Positions 25,014-33,282 of a DNA stretch of 64,000 nucleotides are shown here, piece by piece. Both the position numbers and the translations under genes were made by a program. The DNA is from Paracoccaceae bacterium (lineage in GTDB: Bacteria; Pseudomonadota; Alphaproteobacteria; Rhodobacterales; Rhodobacteraceae), in contig JAAFAB010000003.1 in the NCBI GenBank assembly GCA_018222585.1, positions 185,781 through 249,780 on the forward strand, written 5' to 3'. The notes beneath the pieces were generated by a model that worked only from the letters and a program-made list of their open reading frames with translations, was not told where the DNA came from and made no database searches. Position 1 is the stretch's first letter. Every line of letters begins with the position of its first letter.

Positions 25014-25501
25014 ACATCCTGATCGGCACGATCCTGATCTGGGCCGGGGCGCTCTGGGCGCTGTCGCGGGTGCGCCGGGATCATGCCTCGGAGCTGCGGA
25101 CGGTCTGGCAGATCTCGCTCGACACCTTCCTGTTCATGCTGCCCCGGCTGATCCTGGGCCTGCTGTCAGCCGGCTTCCTGGCGCTGCTGCTGCCGGAGGA
25201 GTTCGTGCAGCGCTACCTTGGTGACAATGCCGGGTTCGGCGGCCTGCTGGTGGCGGCCGTCTTCGGTGCACTGACCCCGGGGGGCCCCTTCGTCGCCTTC
25301 GCCATCGGCGCCTCGGCGATCAAGGCGGGCGCCACGCTGGGTGCTGTCGCCGCCTATGTCACCGCCTGGTGCATCTACTCGATCCTGCGCATCATGAGCT
25401 ACGAAGTCCCGATGCTGGGCGGCACCTTCACCCGGGTGCGGCTGCTCTATTCGCTACCGGTGCCGATCCTGCTGGGGCTGCTGGCCCAGGCCGTGATGTG
25501 A
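25010..25501 (+). CDS. Half-size membrane permease, second partner
   Basis: A 163-aa membrane protein with about four to five hydrophobic segments. It shares with its upstream partner a PGGP turn (ALTPGGPFVAFAIGASAIKAGA) and a C-terminal LPVPILLGLLAQ, so the two genes look like homologous halves of one transporter. Its place after phnCDEE and the acyltransferase suggests movement of a phosphonate-derived or acylated compound, in or out. This is inference only. Confidence 0.75.
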   Translation: MNILIGTILIWAGALWALSRVRRDHASELRTVWQISLDTFLFMLPRLILGLLSAGFLALLLPEEFVQRYLGDNAGFGGLLVAAVFGALTPGGPFVAFAIGASAIKAGATLGAVAAYVTAWCIYSILRIMSYEVPMLGGTFTRVRLLYSLPVPILLGLLAQAVM

Positions 25502-25505
25502 AAAG

Positions 25506-25529
25506 CCCCGCCTCCGGAAGGAAGCGGGG
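25506..25529. terminator. Hairpin between convergent phn and metF transcription units
   Basis: ccccgc / gcgggg stem with a 12-nt loop just after the last permease gene; no strong T-run. It could act in both directions. Confidence 0.4.
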
Positions 25530-25593
25530 GTCGGAATGCCCGTCAGTGGAGGAAATCCTGGCCCGGCCCTGCCGGCGCCTGAAGCAGGCGTAG

Positions 25594-25611
25594 GGTGGAT
25601 GACAATCCACC
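25594..25611. repeat. Intergenic palindrome, GGTGGAT subtype
   Basis: GGTGGAT-GACA-ATCCACC with flanking GTAG...CTTCC. It is the same family as the elements at 36485, 36566, 45393, 47791, 47825, 51929 and 51968. Confidence 0.7.
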
Positions 25612-25632
25612 TTCCGCCCCCCTCTCTCTCGT

Positions 25633-26547
25633 TCAGCCTGCCGCGCGCACCGGCACGGCGCCATGCTCCATGGCCCAGTTGGCGCAGGTCTTGATGCCGC
25701 CGAGCGGGAAGAAATGGATCTGCGCCGGAACGTGCTGCTGGGTCACCGAGGCTTCGGCGAAATCGGTCAGCACCTCGGTCGGCTCGTAGGGCAGCATCAG
25801 CTTGGTGACATCCATCGCCCGCTTCTGCAGCACCTTCAGCGAGGGGCCGACACCGCAGGCGATGGCGAACTTGATCAGCGTCTGCAGCTTGGCCGGGCCC
25901 GCGATGCCGACATGCACCGGCAGCTCGACACCCTCGGCGCGCAGGCGGGCGATCCAGTCCAGCACCGGCTGCGCCTCGAAGGCGAATTGCGTCGCGATGG
26001 CCATCTCGGCATCGGTGCGCTCGGAGAACGCCTGCTTCCAGCGCAGCGCCTCGTCGACCATCTTCGTCGAGCCGTCCGCGTCGATATCCTTGTTGCCCTC
26101 GGGGTGGCCGCCGACGTGCAACCGCTTGAAGCCATGGGCATCGAACAGCCCGGTCTCCATCAGCTGCATCGAGGAATGGAAATCCCCATGCGGCTTGTCC
26201 ACACCCCCGGCCAGCAGCAGCGCCTGGTCGACACCTGCTTCGCCCTGGTAACGCTTGATCCAGTCTTCCAGCGTCGACTTGTCCTTGATGATGCGCGCCG
26301 GGAAGTGCGGCATCACCGGAAAGCCCTCGTCCGAGAGGCGCTTGGCCGTGGCGACCATCTCCTCGATCGGGGTGCCCTCGATATGGGCGATGTATACGCG
26401 GGTGCCCTCGGGCAGAAGGGTGCGGAAGTCTTCCACCTTGGCGGCGGTGCGGGGCATCACCTCGATGGAATAGCCCTGCAGAAGCTCGTGCAGCCCGGCA
26501 CCAGAGGGCTTGCCACCCTTGTCGCGACGACCGATGAAAGAAATCAT
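25633..26547 (-). CDS. metF: Methylenetetrahydrofolate reductase-like protein
   Basis: A 304-aa FAD-type TIM-barrel protein of the MetF family. Blocks include YSIEVMPRTAAKVEDFRTLLP at the N-terminus, the FAD/NADH region ALLLAGGVDKPHGDFHSSMQLMETGLF, HVGGHPEGNKDID and ELPVHVGIAGPAKLQTL. Next to ligM it most likely runs oxidatively, turning 5-methyl-THF from O-demethylation into methylene-THF, rather than serving methionine synthesis. The ATG at 26547 has a GGAGGAGG box, while the track start lies inside the operator. It is the sole gene of its unit. Confidence 0.88.
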   Translation of the reverse strand: MISFIGRRDKGGKPSGAGLHELLQGYSIEVMPRTAAKVEDFRTLLPEGTRVYIAHIEGTPIEEMVATAKRLSDEGFPVMPHFPARIIKDKSTLEDWIKRYQGEAGVDQALLLAGGVDKPHGDFHSSMQLMETGLFDAHGFKRLHVGGHPEGNKDIDADGSTKMVDEALRWKQAFSERTDAEMAIATQFAFEAQPVLDWIARLRAEGVELPVHVGIAGPAKLQTLIKFAIACGVGPSLKVLQKRAMDVTKLMLPYEPTEVLTDFAEASVTQQHVPAQIHFFPLGGIKTCANWAMEHGAVPVRAAG

Positions 26548-26578
26548 GTGCTGCATCCTCCTCCAAAATGCTGAGGTC

Positions 26579-26590
26579 AATGTATACATT
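26579..26590 (-). promoter_or_regulatory. GntR-type operator upstream of metF
   Basis: AATGTATACATT, a perfect 12-bp palindrome, 31 bases before the metF ATG. The same core precedes ligM, the GntR gene, the ligAB operon and folD; a related TGTGTACACA precedes the TRAP operon. Confidence 0.7.
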
Positions 26591-26680
26591 GTCCGATGCT
26601 CCTTTCAAGGGTGATGCTGTATCGAAGGCTAATTCGGCGTAACGTCGCGGGAAAGCCCGCTGGGGATGTATTCACGAAAA

Positions 26681-26699
26681 CGGGGGCACAGGGCCCCCG
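26681..26699 (-). terminator. Terminator of the leftward TRAP operon
   Basis: Read on the minus strand: cgggggc-cctgt-gcccccg followed by TTTTCG, about 45 bases after the dctM stop. Confidence 0.75.
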
Positions 26700-26743
26700 C
26701 TTCGGTCTTCGTGCAATCCTGGCAGGCAAAGATTGCCGTGCCC

Positions 26744-28048
26744 CTACTGCATCATCGTGTTCGGCAGGATCAGCGAGATCTGCGGGAAGGCGACCAGCAG
26801 CACCAGCGTCAGCAGCATCGCCAGCCAGAAGGGCGTGACCCCGGCGAAGATGCGGCCAAGCGGCACGTCGCGCGCCACCGACTTGACGATGAAGACGTTG
26901 ACCCCGACCGGCGGAGAGATCAGCCCCATCTCCAGCGTCAGCACCACCAGCACGCCGAACCAGATCGGATCCATGCCCAGCTGGGTGATCACCGGGAAGT
27001 AGATCGGCATGGTCAGCACCAGCATGGCGAAGCCTTCCAGGAAGCAGCCGAGAATGAGGTAGGTCAGCAGGATCAGCGCCAGGATGACCACCGGACCGAC
27101 ATCCAGCCCGGCCAGGAACTCTCCGACCAGCGAGGGGATATGAGTCAGCGCCAGGAAGGGGTTGATCAGATGCGCCGCGATCAGGATCAGCATCACCGTC
27201 GCCGTGGTGACGACCGAATCCTTGGCGGCTTCCCAGAAGCGGAGGAGGGTCAGCTTGCGCTGCAGCAGGCCGATGATCACGACCAGCCCGGCGCCGACCG
27301 CCGAGGCTTCGGTGGGAGAGAAGATACCCGTGTAGATGCCGCCGATGGTCAGGATCACCACGCCCAGCACCGGCAGGGCGCCGACCATCGCCTGCGCCTT
27401 CTCGGAGAGGGTGGTCTTCGGGCCCTCGGGGCCGAACTTCGGCCAGATCCAGCACAGGATCGAGATCGTGGCGATGAACATCGCCAGCAGCAGCAGACCC
27501 GGCAGCACGCCCGCGAGGAACAGCCGGCCGATGCTCTGCTGGGTCAGGATGGCGTAGATGACGAAGCCGGTCGAGGGCGGGATCAGGATCCCCAGGGTCC
27601 CGCCTGCCGCCACGACTCCGGTCGAGAGCCGGTTGTCGTAGTTGAAGCGATCCATCTGGTCCAACGAGACCTTGCCCATGGTCAGCGCCGAGGCCACCGA
27701 GGACCCCGACAGCGCCGCGAAGCCCGCGCAGCCCAGCACCGTGGCCGAGGCCAGGCCGCCGCGCAGCCGCCCGATGACGGCATAGGCCGCATCGTAAAGG
27801 CGCGCCGACATGCCGGTGACCGAGGCCACGTTGCCCATCAGGATGAACAGCGGCACCACGACAAGCTCGGCCGAGGAGGCCAGGGTGAAGCTTTCCGAGG
27901 CCAACAGGCTCATCGCCGAATTGAGGTCCCGCAGGGCCCAGATCCCGACGAAGCCGACGGCGAACATCGCCAGGGCGACGGGAATGCGCAGCACCAGCAG
28001 GGCCAGTAGGATCAACATCCCGACGAGGCCGATCATCTCTCCGCTCAT
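26744..28048 (-). CDS. TRAP transporter large permease (DctM family), aromatic cluster
   Basis: A 434-aa permease with about 12 membrane segments. Family blocks are ALSGSSVASALTMGKVSLDQM, GGTLGILIPPSTGFVIYAILTQQSIG and FSPTEASAVGAGLVVIIGL. It is coupled by a four-base overlap to the small permease gene. Given its neighbours it is a candidate importer of methoxylated aromatic acids. Confidence 0.94.
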   Translation of the reverse strand: MSGEMIGLVGMLILLALLVLRIPVALAMFAVGFVGIWALRDLNSAMSLLASESFTLASSAELVVVPLFILMGNVASVTGMSARLYDAAYAVIGRLRGGLASATVLGCAGFAALSGSSVASALTMGKVSLDQMDRFNYDNRLSTGVVAAGGTLGILIPPSTGFVIYAILTQQSIGRLFLAGVLPGLLLLAMFIATISILCWIWPKFGPEGPKTTLSEKAQAMVGALPVLGVVILTIGGIYTGIFSPTEASAVGAGLVVIIGLLQRKLTLLRFWEAAKDSVVTTATVMLILIAAHLINPFLALTHIPSLVGEFLAGLDVGPVVILALILLTYLILGCFLEGFAMLVLTMPIYFPVITQLGMDPIWFGVLVVLTLEMGLISPPVGVNVFIVKSVARDVPLGRIFAGVTPFWLAMLLTLVLLVAFPQISLILPNTMMQ

Positions 28049-28557
28049 TCACGGATCTCCTTGTCGGCACGGACATGGGGGCCGCCCAGCACCAGTTCGA
28101 CCGCGCGCAGAAGCATCCCCAGGGCGGTGATCAGCGCCAGCACCGACAGGGCCCACTGGAAGTACCATTTCGGCAGGTTGACGATATTGGTGGCCAGCTT
28201 CAGCATTTGCGACAGCTTCGAGGACTCGTAGACCGTGTAGGCGATGCCGACGAAGATCGCCGCGCCCAGCAGGGCCGCGATGATGTCCATCAGGTGATTG
28301 AGCCGATCCGGAAAACTGGTCTCGAAGATATCGACCGAGACATGTCCGCCCAGCTTGTCGCACAGCGCCATGCCGCCGAAGACGATGATCACCATGCCCA
28401 TCTGGGTGTAGTCCTGCCCGCCGTTCAGTGGCGCGCCGAAGGTACGGCCGATCACGTCCACCAGAACCACCACCGTGACGAAGATCAGGCCGAGCGTTCC
28501 GACGAAAGCGGACAGGCTGATAAGCCCGTCCGCGATCTTCCTGAATAGTGCCAGCAT
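28045..28557 (-). CDS. TRAP transporter small permease (DctQ family)
   Basis: A 170-aa protein with four hydrophobic helices (residues about 12-34, 50-68, 90-110 and 132-152). It lies between the receptor gene (9-base gap) and dctM. Confidence 0.9.
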   Translation of the reverse strand: MLALFRKIADGLISLSAFVGTLGLIFVTVVVLVDVIGRTFGAPLNGGQDYTQMGMVIIVFGGMALCDKLGGHVSVDIFETSFPDRLNHLMDIIAALLGAAIFVGIAYTVYESSKLSQMLKLATNIVNLPKWYFQWALSVLALITALGMLLRAVELVLGGPHVRADKEIRE

Positions 28558-28566
28558 CGGCGCCCC

Positions 28567-29547
28567 TTATTCGCCGCTCATCGCGGCAAAGACGTCGTCC
28601 GCGCCGAGCTCTTCCACCAGTGCGGCGGTCAGCGGCGAGGTGACTTCGCCGAAGGCGGCGGCTTCATCCGCGCTCAGCGTGATGACGGTCTTGTTCGGAT
28701 CGGCTTCCAGTCCGGCGATGGTCTCGTCCGCGACGCGGTTCCAGGCGTCTTCCGCGCTCTTGGACAGCGGTTCGCCGGCGATCGAATCGATGGCGGCCTG
28801 CTGCTCGGCGGTCAGGCCGTCATAGCGGGCCTGGTTCATCACCACGTAGAAGGTCAGACGACCCAGCGGCGCGCCCACGGTGTAGGAATTCGCCACTTCG
28901 CTCAGCTTGAAGTCCGAGATTGCCGAAGCGCCGGTGATCACGCCGTCGATCAGGCCGGTCTGCAGCGAGTTGTAGATCTCGCCCGCGGGCATCTGCACCG
29001 GGGTGGCGCCCATGGCTTCGACCATGGCGGCCGAGGTGGAGCCGGCGACGCGGATCTTCAGGCCGGCGAGGTCGGCGGGGGTGCGGATGTCCTTGTCCTT
29101 CATGATGAAGACGTTGGGCTCCGAGGTCCAGACGGCGAGCGGCTTGGTGGCCGGGAACTCGTCCTTGATCAGGTCCATGGCGGCCCAGATGCCCGGGTAA
29201 CCCGGCTCGCCGTCGGCGATCACGCCCGGCATTTCGGCGATCATGGTCTTCTGGAACTGCGACGAGGTGTAGCCCGGCAGGCCCCAGACGATATCCGCCA
29301 CGCCCTGCACGACGCGGACGTATTGTTCGAGCGGGCCCTTGCCCAGCTCGCCGCCCGGGTAGGCGCGCACGGTCAGGTCACCGCCGGTGGCCTCGGAAAC
29401 GGCCTCGTTCAGCGGCTCGACGACCGAGCCGGTCAGCGTATGCGCGGGCGGCACGAAGTGGGCGAAGGACAGTTCTTCGGCCTGCGCGGACGCGGCACCG
29501 ACGAGAAGGGCGCCAGCAATCGCCAGCGAGGAAATCTTGTGGATCAT
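28567..29547 (-). CDS. TRAP transporter substrate-binding protein (DctP family)
   Basis: A 326-aa periplasmic receptor with a signal peptide MIHKISSLAIAGALLVGAASAQA. DctP features are ELGKGPLEQYVRVVQGVADIVWGLPGY, DLAGLKIRVAGSTSAAMVEAMGATPVQMP, whose Arg in KIRV is the usual carboxylate-binding residue, and the helix beginning EIYNSLQTGLIDGV. It is the first gene of the TRAP operon, with TGTGTACACA about 60 bases upstream. Confidence 0.93.
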   Translation of the reverse strand: MIHKISSLAIAGALLVGAASAQAEELSFAHFVPPAHTLTGSVVEPLNEAVSEATGGDLTVRAYPGGELGKGPLEQYVRVVQGVADIVWGLPGYTSSQFQKTMIAEMPGVIADGEPGYPGIWAAMDLIKDEFPATKPLAVWTSEPNVFIMKDKDIRTPADLAGLKIRVAGSTSAAMVEAMGATPVQMPAGEIYNSLQTGLIDGVITGASAISDFKLSEVANSYTVGAPLGRLTFYVVMNQARYDGLTAEQQAAIDSIAGEPLSKSAEDAWNRVADETIAGLEADPNKTVITLSADEAAAFGEVTSPLTAALVEELGADDVFAAMSGE

Positions 29548-29608
29548 GGTCTACCTCCCAGTTTTCCCGTGCCGGCTGCCGCTCTCCCTGGCAGACCGCA
29601 CCGGGCCA

Positions 29609-29618
29609 TGTGTACACA
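29609..29618 (-). promoter_or_regulatory. Variant GntR-type operator upstream of the TRAP operon
   Basis: TGTGTACACA, a perfect 10-bp palindrome related to TGTATACA, 62 bases upstream of dctP. Confidence 0.5.
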
Positions 29619-29731
29619 GAATAGGGAAATTGCCACGGAAGGCGAATAAATTCCGCATGAGCCGCGGCTTTCTGGTGGCGATCCGCGCCGGGGTCTTCCG
29701 GCGCGGATACATCTTGCAAAAGCACACGGGC

Positions 29732-29754
29732 GCCCCGGTCGGGGCGACCGGGGC
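29732..29754 (-). terminator. Hairpin terminator after ligM
   Basis: 9-bp perfect stem gccccggtc / gaccggggc directly after the ligM stop; downstream on the minus strand it runs into gtgcttttgc. Confidence 0.65.
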
Positions 29755-29755
29755 C

Positions 29756-31162
29756 TCAGCCCTTGGTGCGCCAGCTGTCGGCGTAGTTTTCGCGGGCCTC
29801 GCGGGCATAGGGGGTGTCTGCGACACGCACCCGGATGTCGGCCTGGCGGTGCTTCTCGGTCGAGGTCTTCTGGGTCTCGTCCGGCTCGCCCCACTTCAGG
29901 GTCAGCACGTCACCGATCTGCACGTCCTGGGCAACCACACCCAGCGAGAGCACGCGGCGCTCGTTGTAGGAGTAGCCGTTGAACATGGACATGCCGACCA
30001 TCTTGTCGCCGTTCATGATCATGTCGGCCGAGGACGAGGCGTAGTTCGGCTGCGGGAAGTCGATCCACTTGTAGGGAACGCCGTCCTCGAAGTTGGAGGC
30101 GATGACCTTCAGCACGTCCTCGGGGTTCCACTCGAAGGTGACCTTCTTGCGGTTCGTGGGCGCGTCCTTCAGCTTGGTCAGGGCGTCCTTGCCGATGAAG
30201 TCGTCCTTCTTCCAGCCGATGTAGAAGCCGTAGCCCAGTTCGAACGGGTTGGTGTAATAGTCCTCGATGTTCGACGACACGAAGGAGCCACCGATCGAGC
30301 CGACGGCTTCGTAGGCGTCGGCGCCCAGCCAGTCGCGGTATTCGTTCATCATGCCGTCGCCGGTGTAGATGCCCGGCAGCGGGGACGGGATCCAGCCGGA
30401 TTCCAGGGTGTTGGTCGAATAGGCGCGCGAGCCCACGCGGCGCAGGTCGACGCCGACCTTGGCAGCCGCTTCCAGGATGGTGGACAGGATGTAGTCCTTG
30501 TCCTTGTAGGGACCCCAGATTTCCAGACCCGGTGCGCCGGCCATGCCATGACGCAGTGCCTGCACCTTGCGGGAGCCGATGTTGATCCAGTCGACATTGA
30601 AGAACTTGATGTCCGGAACCGGGCCGCCGTTGATCTCGTCGAAGATCTTGTTGGCGTCGGGGCCCTGGATCTGGAAGCGGTAGTGCGTGCGCAGGACGCG
30701 CTCGCCCTCGGGGCGCGAATCAGAGCGCGGGTCGTGGTGGAGGCGGACGTTCCACTTGCCGATGGCGGCCTGGAACTTGGTCCAGTTGGCGGTCGGCGCG
30801 CGACCGACCAGGACGAACTTGTCCTCACGCTCGCGGAAGATGATCATGTCGCCGATGACGTGGCCGGCGGGGGTCACGGGGACGAAGTGCTTGGCCTTGT
30901 TCAGGTCGAAGTTCTTGAAACCGTTGATGCCGACATAGGCCAGGAAGGCTTCGGCGTCGGGGCCTTCGACGATCAGCTCGTCCATGTGGTGCGACTGGTC
31001 GAACAGGACGGCGGTGTCGCGCCAGGCTTTCTGCTCGCTGCGCCAGTTGGAGAATTCCGGGGCAACGACCGGGTAGACATAGATGCCGCTGCGGGAATTG
31101 CGCAGCAGGTCGACCGGGTTGCCGGCACCCGAGATCACCGAGGTGAGATTCTGATTGGCCAT
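29756..31162 (-). CDS. ligM: Tetrahydrofolate-dependent aromatic O-demethylase (LigM/DesA family)
   Basis: A 468-aa GcvT-fold enzyme that moves the methoxy methyl of vanillate, 3-O-methylgallate or a relative to THF. Length and sequence match Sphingobium LigM along the whole protein as I recall it: VYPVVAPEFSNWRSEQ, AVLFDQSHHM, HVIGDMIIF, RFQIQGPDANK, HGMAGAPGLEIWGPY, NTLESGWIPSPLPGIYTGD, GGSFVSSNIEDYYTNP, and GMSMFNGYSYNERRVLSL. The ATG at 31162 has a GGGAGGAG box. A GntR-type operator lies 28 bases upstream. LigM and DesA (syringate) cannot be separated by eye. Confidence 0.93.
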   Translation of the reverse strand: MANQNLTSVISGAGNPVDLLRNSRSGIYVYPVVAPEFSNWRSEQKAWRDTAVLFDQSHHMDELIVEGPDAEAFLAYVGINGFKNFDLNKAKHFVPVTPAGHVIGDMIIFREREDKFVLVGRAPTANWTKFQAAIGKWNVRLHHDPRSDSRPEGERVLRTHYRFQIQGPDANKIFDEINGGPVPDIKFFNVDWINIGSRKVQALRHGMAGAPGLEIWGPYKDKDYILSTILEAAAKVGVDLRRVGSRAYSTNTLESGWIPSPLPGIYTGDGMMNEYRDWLGADAYEAVGSIGGSFVSSNIEDYYTNPFELGYGFYIGWKKDDFIGKDALTKLKDAPTNRKKVTFEWNPEDVLKVIASNFEDGVPYKWIDFPQPNYASSSADMIMNGDKMVGMSMFNGYSYNERRVLSLGVVAQDVQIGDVLTLKWGEPDETQKTSTEKHRQADIRVRVADTPYAREARENYADSWRTKG

Positions 31163-31189
31163 GTGGGGCTCCTCCCAATTCACATGTGG

Positions 31190-31201
31190 AATGTATACAT
31201 G
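31190..31201 (-). promoter_or_regulatory. GntR-type operator upstream of ligM
   Basis: AATGTATACATG, one mismatch from the metF palindrome, 28 bases before the ligM ATG. Confidence 0.68.
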
Positions 31202-31306
31202 GGATCGCGACTCGCGCGGAAAAATGCAAGAGAAAATTCTACCCACCCCCGCGAAGAGATGCGCTGACTTCTGCCGCTCCACCTTTTTTGACTAGTTGGC
31301 CTTGGC

Positions 31307-32053
31307 CTATTTTTCTGCGGGCGCGACCAGCTCCAACCCCGGAACGGTGGTCACTTCGCTGTGCTCGGTCGAGAAAATGTATTCAAGGTTTCGACGGGCC
31401 GCGAGGGCATGTTCCCGCGCCAGAGCCTCGGCCCGCGCCCCCTCGCGCCCGGCAATGGCAGCGACCAGTTCGCGGTGCTGCTCCTGCCCGATCGCCAGCG
31501 AGCGGCGGAAGGCCGACAGGCGGCTTTCATTGGGCAGGAAGGCCGAGGGCGAGGCGAAGGGCAGGCTCTTCACCCGGGCCAGCTCGCGCTCGAAGGTCAG
31601 CGATCCGGGCAGGGCGGCAAGGGCATCGTGGAACTGGCTGTTGAGGTCGGAATAGGCTTCGAAATCAACCTCCGTGGGCTCATCCCCGAAGACCCCGTCC
31701 AGCCTGCGCACGATCTCGGTGATCTCGCGCAGCTTGGCGTCGCTGGTGCCGCGCTCCGCCGCCAGGCGGGCGACGGTGCCCTCCAGAACGCCGCGCAGCT
31801 CCAGCGTATCCAGCACGTCGGCATAGGCGAAACTGCGCACCATGAAGCCGCCGCTCGGCGCGCGCTCCAGCAACCCCTCCTCGGCGAGGCGGGACATCGC
31901 TTCGCGCACCGGCGTGCGGGAAATCTGCAGATCCTCTGCCATCGCCACCTCGAAGAGCCGCGTGCCACCGGGCAATTCGCCCTTGGTGATCCGCTGACGC
32001 AGCGCCATAAGGGCGCGCATCGTGTGGGTCTTTGCACTGGTCTGCGATGCCAT
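31307..32053 (-). CDS. GntR-family (FCD/FadR-type) transcriptional regulator
   Basis: A 248-aa regulator with a GntR winged helix (residues about 12-75; EVAMAEDLQISRTPVREAMSRLAEEGLLER) and an FCD effector domain (ELRGVLEGTVARLAAERG, SDLNSQFHDALAAL, later EQHRELVAAI). The start at 32053 has an AGGAGAG box; the track start would read through the operator. It is divergent from the hydrolase-ligAB operon, with two TGTATAC-type palindromes in between. It is the best candidate for the regulator of the dispersed AATGTATACATT boxes; the effector is perhaps an aromatic acid. Confidence 0.92.
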   Translation of the reverse strand: MASQTSAKTHTMRALMALRQRITKGELPGGTRLFEVAMAEDLQISRTPVREAMSRLAEEGLLERAPSGGFMVRSFAYADVLDTLELRGVLEGTVARLAAERGTSDAKLREITEIVRRLDGVFGDEPTEVDFEAYSDLNSQFHDALAALPGSLTFERELARVKSLPFASPSAFLPNESRLSAFRRSLAIGQEQHRELVAAIAGREGARAEALAREHALAARRNLEYIFSTEHSEVTTVPGLELVAPAEK

Positions 32054-32078
32054 GAGCCTCTCCTGCCGGTTGATCTTT

Positions 32079-32090
32079 CTGTATACACTG
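32079..32090 (-). promoter_or_regulatory. GntR-type operator upstream of the GntR gene
   Basis: CTGTATACACTG, core TGTATACA, 26 bases before the regulator ATG; likely autoregulatory. Confidence 0.6.
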
Positions 32091-32139
32091 CCCGCGCCCT
32101 GCGCCAAGCCCCTGCACGAAACCCGGGCTCCTGCGGCTC

Positions 32140-32151
32140 AATGTATACATT
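32140..32151 (+). promoter_or_regulatory. GntR-type operator upstream of the ligAB operon
   Basis: AATGTATACATT, identical to the metF site, 82 bases before the hydrolase GTG. Confidence 0.65.
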
Positions 32152-32233
32152 TTCAGCGTTTCACCCTTGCCCGAACGGTGATTTCGCGCTATCTGGCCTT
32201 CTCATGTATGCGCACAGGCAGGGGAGGGCCCTC

Positions 32234-32944
32234 GTGACGACATTGCTTCTGATCCCGGGACTGATCTCGGACGCGCGCGTCTGGCGCGCCCTGGCACTGG
32301 CCTCGCCCATGCCCTTCGCCCATGCCGACGTCAGCCAGGACGACCGCATCGAGGCGATGGCCGCCCGCCTGCTGGAAAAGCACCCCGGCCCGCTGGTCCT
32401 TGCCGGTCACTCGATGGGCGGCCGCGTCGCCATGGAGATGGCCCGCCAGGCGCCCGGGCGGATCCGGGGAATGATCCTGGCCAACACCGGCCACGACAGC
32501 CGCAAGGAGGGCGAAGAGCCCAAGCGGATGGCCAAGATCGCCCTGGCCAACGAGGACATGCAGCGCCTGGCCGCGGAATGGCTGCCGCCGATGCTGGATC
32601 CTGCGCGCACCGGGGATATCGCCCTGGTGGCCGACCTGACCGAGATGGTGCTGAAGATGGGCCCCGAGGTGCACGAGCGCCAGATCGTCGCCCTGCTGCA
32701 CCGCCCCGACGCCACGCTGCACCTGCCCGACGTCACCTGCCCGGTCCTGCTGATCACCGGCGCACAGGACGGCTGGTCACCCGCGAAGCAACACCATGAA
32801 ATCGCGGCCCTTCTGCCGCATGCCGAGGTTCACGTCATCGACGACGCGGGCCACTTCCTGCCCGTCGAACGCCCGGAGGAGATGATGCAGGTCATCTCTC
32901 CCTGGCTCGACGCGCATGTCACCGCAGGACAGGAGACCACCTGA
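32234..32944 (+). CDS. Alpha/beta hydrolase of the ligAB operon
   Basis: A 236-aa alpha/beta hydrolase with nucleophile elbow AGHSMGG (Ser about residue 59), Asp in ITGAQDGWSP and His in VIDDAGHFLPVE. The GTG start has a GGGGAGGG box; an in-frame ATG at 32204 is less likely. The stop overlaps the ligA ATG. It may hydrolyse an ester or lactone in the pathway, for example a pyrone-dicarboxylate or an aromatic ester, but it is not a LigI homologue (LigI is an amidohydrolase). Confidence 0.86.
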   Translation: MTTLLLIPGLISDARVWRALALASPMPFAHADVSQDDRIEAMAARLLEKHPGPLVLAGHSMGGRVAMEMARQAPGRIRGMILANTGHDSRKEGEEPKRMAKIALANEDMQRLAAEWLPPMLDPARTGDIALVADLTEMVLKMGPEVHERQIVALLHRPDATLHLPDVTCPVLLITGAQDGWSPAKQHHEIAALLPHAEVHVIDDAGHFLPVERPEEMMQVISPWLDAHVTAGQETT

Positions 32945-33282
32945 TGACCGGCCCCGCCATTCCCGAAACGCCGCTTTTCGACCGCCAGGGCTCGATCCGT
33001 GGCTACAAGATGAACAAGATGGCCATGTCCCTTGGCCGCCCCGAGAACCGCGAAGCCTTCAAGGCCGACGAAGATGCCTTCCTCGACAGTTACGGGCTGA
33101 GCGACGAGGAAAAGGCCGCGGTCAAGGCGCGCGACTGGCACGGCATGGTGGCGCTTGGCGGCAACCTGTTCTTCATCCTGAAGATCGCCGCCATCGACCC
33201 CGCCGTGATGACCGAGATCGGCGCCGCGCAGGCGCAGATGGAGCACGGCGAGTTCCTGAAACAGCGCCTGGGGAAAATGTAA
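32944..33282 (+). CDS. ligA: Protocatechuate 4,5-dioxygenase alpha subunit
   Basis: A 112-aa small all-helical subunit of the type II extradiol dioxygenase LigAB. Features are YKMNKMAMSLGRPENREAFKADEDAFLDSYGLSDEEKAAV and DWHGMVALGGNLFFILKI (residues about 21-80), as in LigA. It caps the active site of LigB and helps bind the ring carboxylate. It is coupled on both sides by one- to three-base overlaps. Confidence 0.94.
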   Translation: MTGPAIPETPLFDRQGSIRGYKMNKMAMSLGRPENREAFKADEDAFLDSYGLSDEEKAAVKARDWHGMVALGGNLFFILKIAAIDPAVMTEIGAAQAQMEHGEFLKQRLGKM

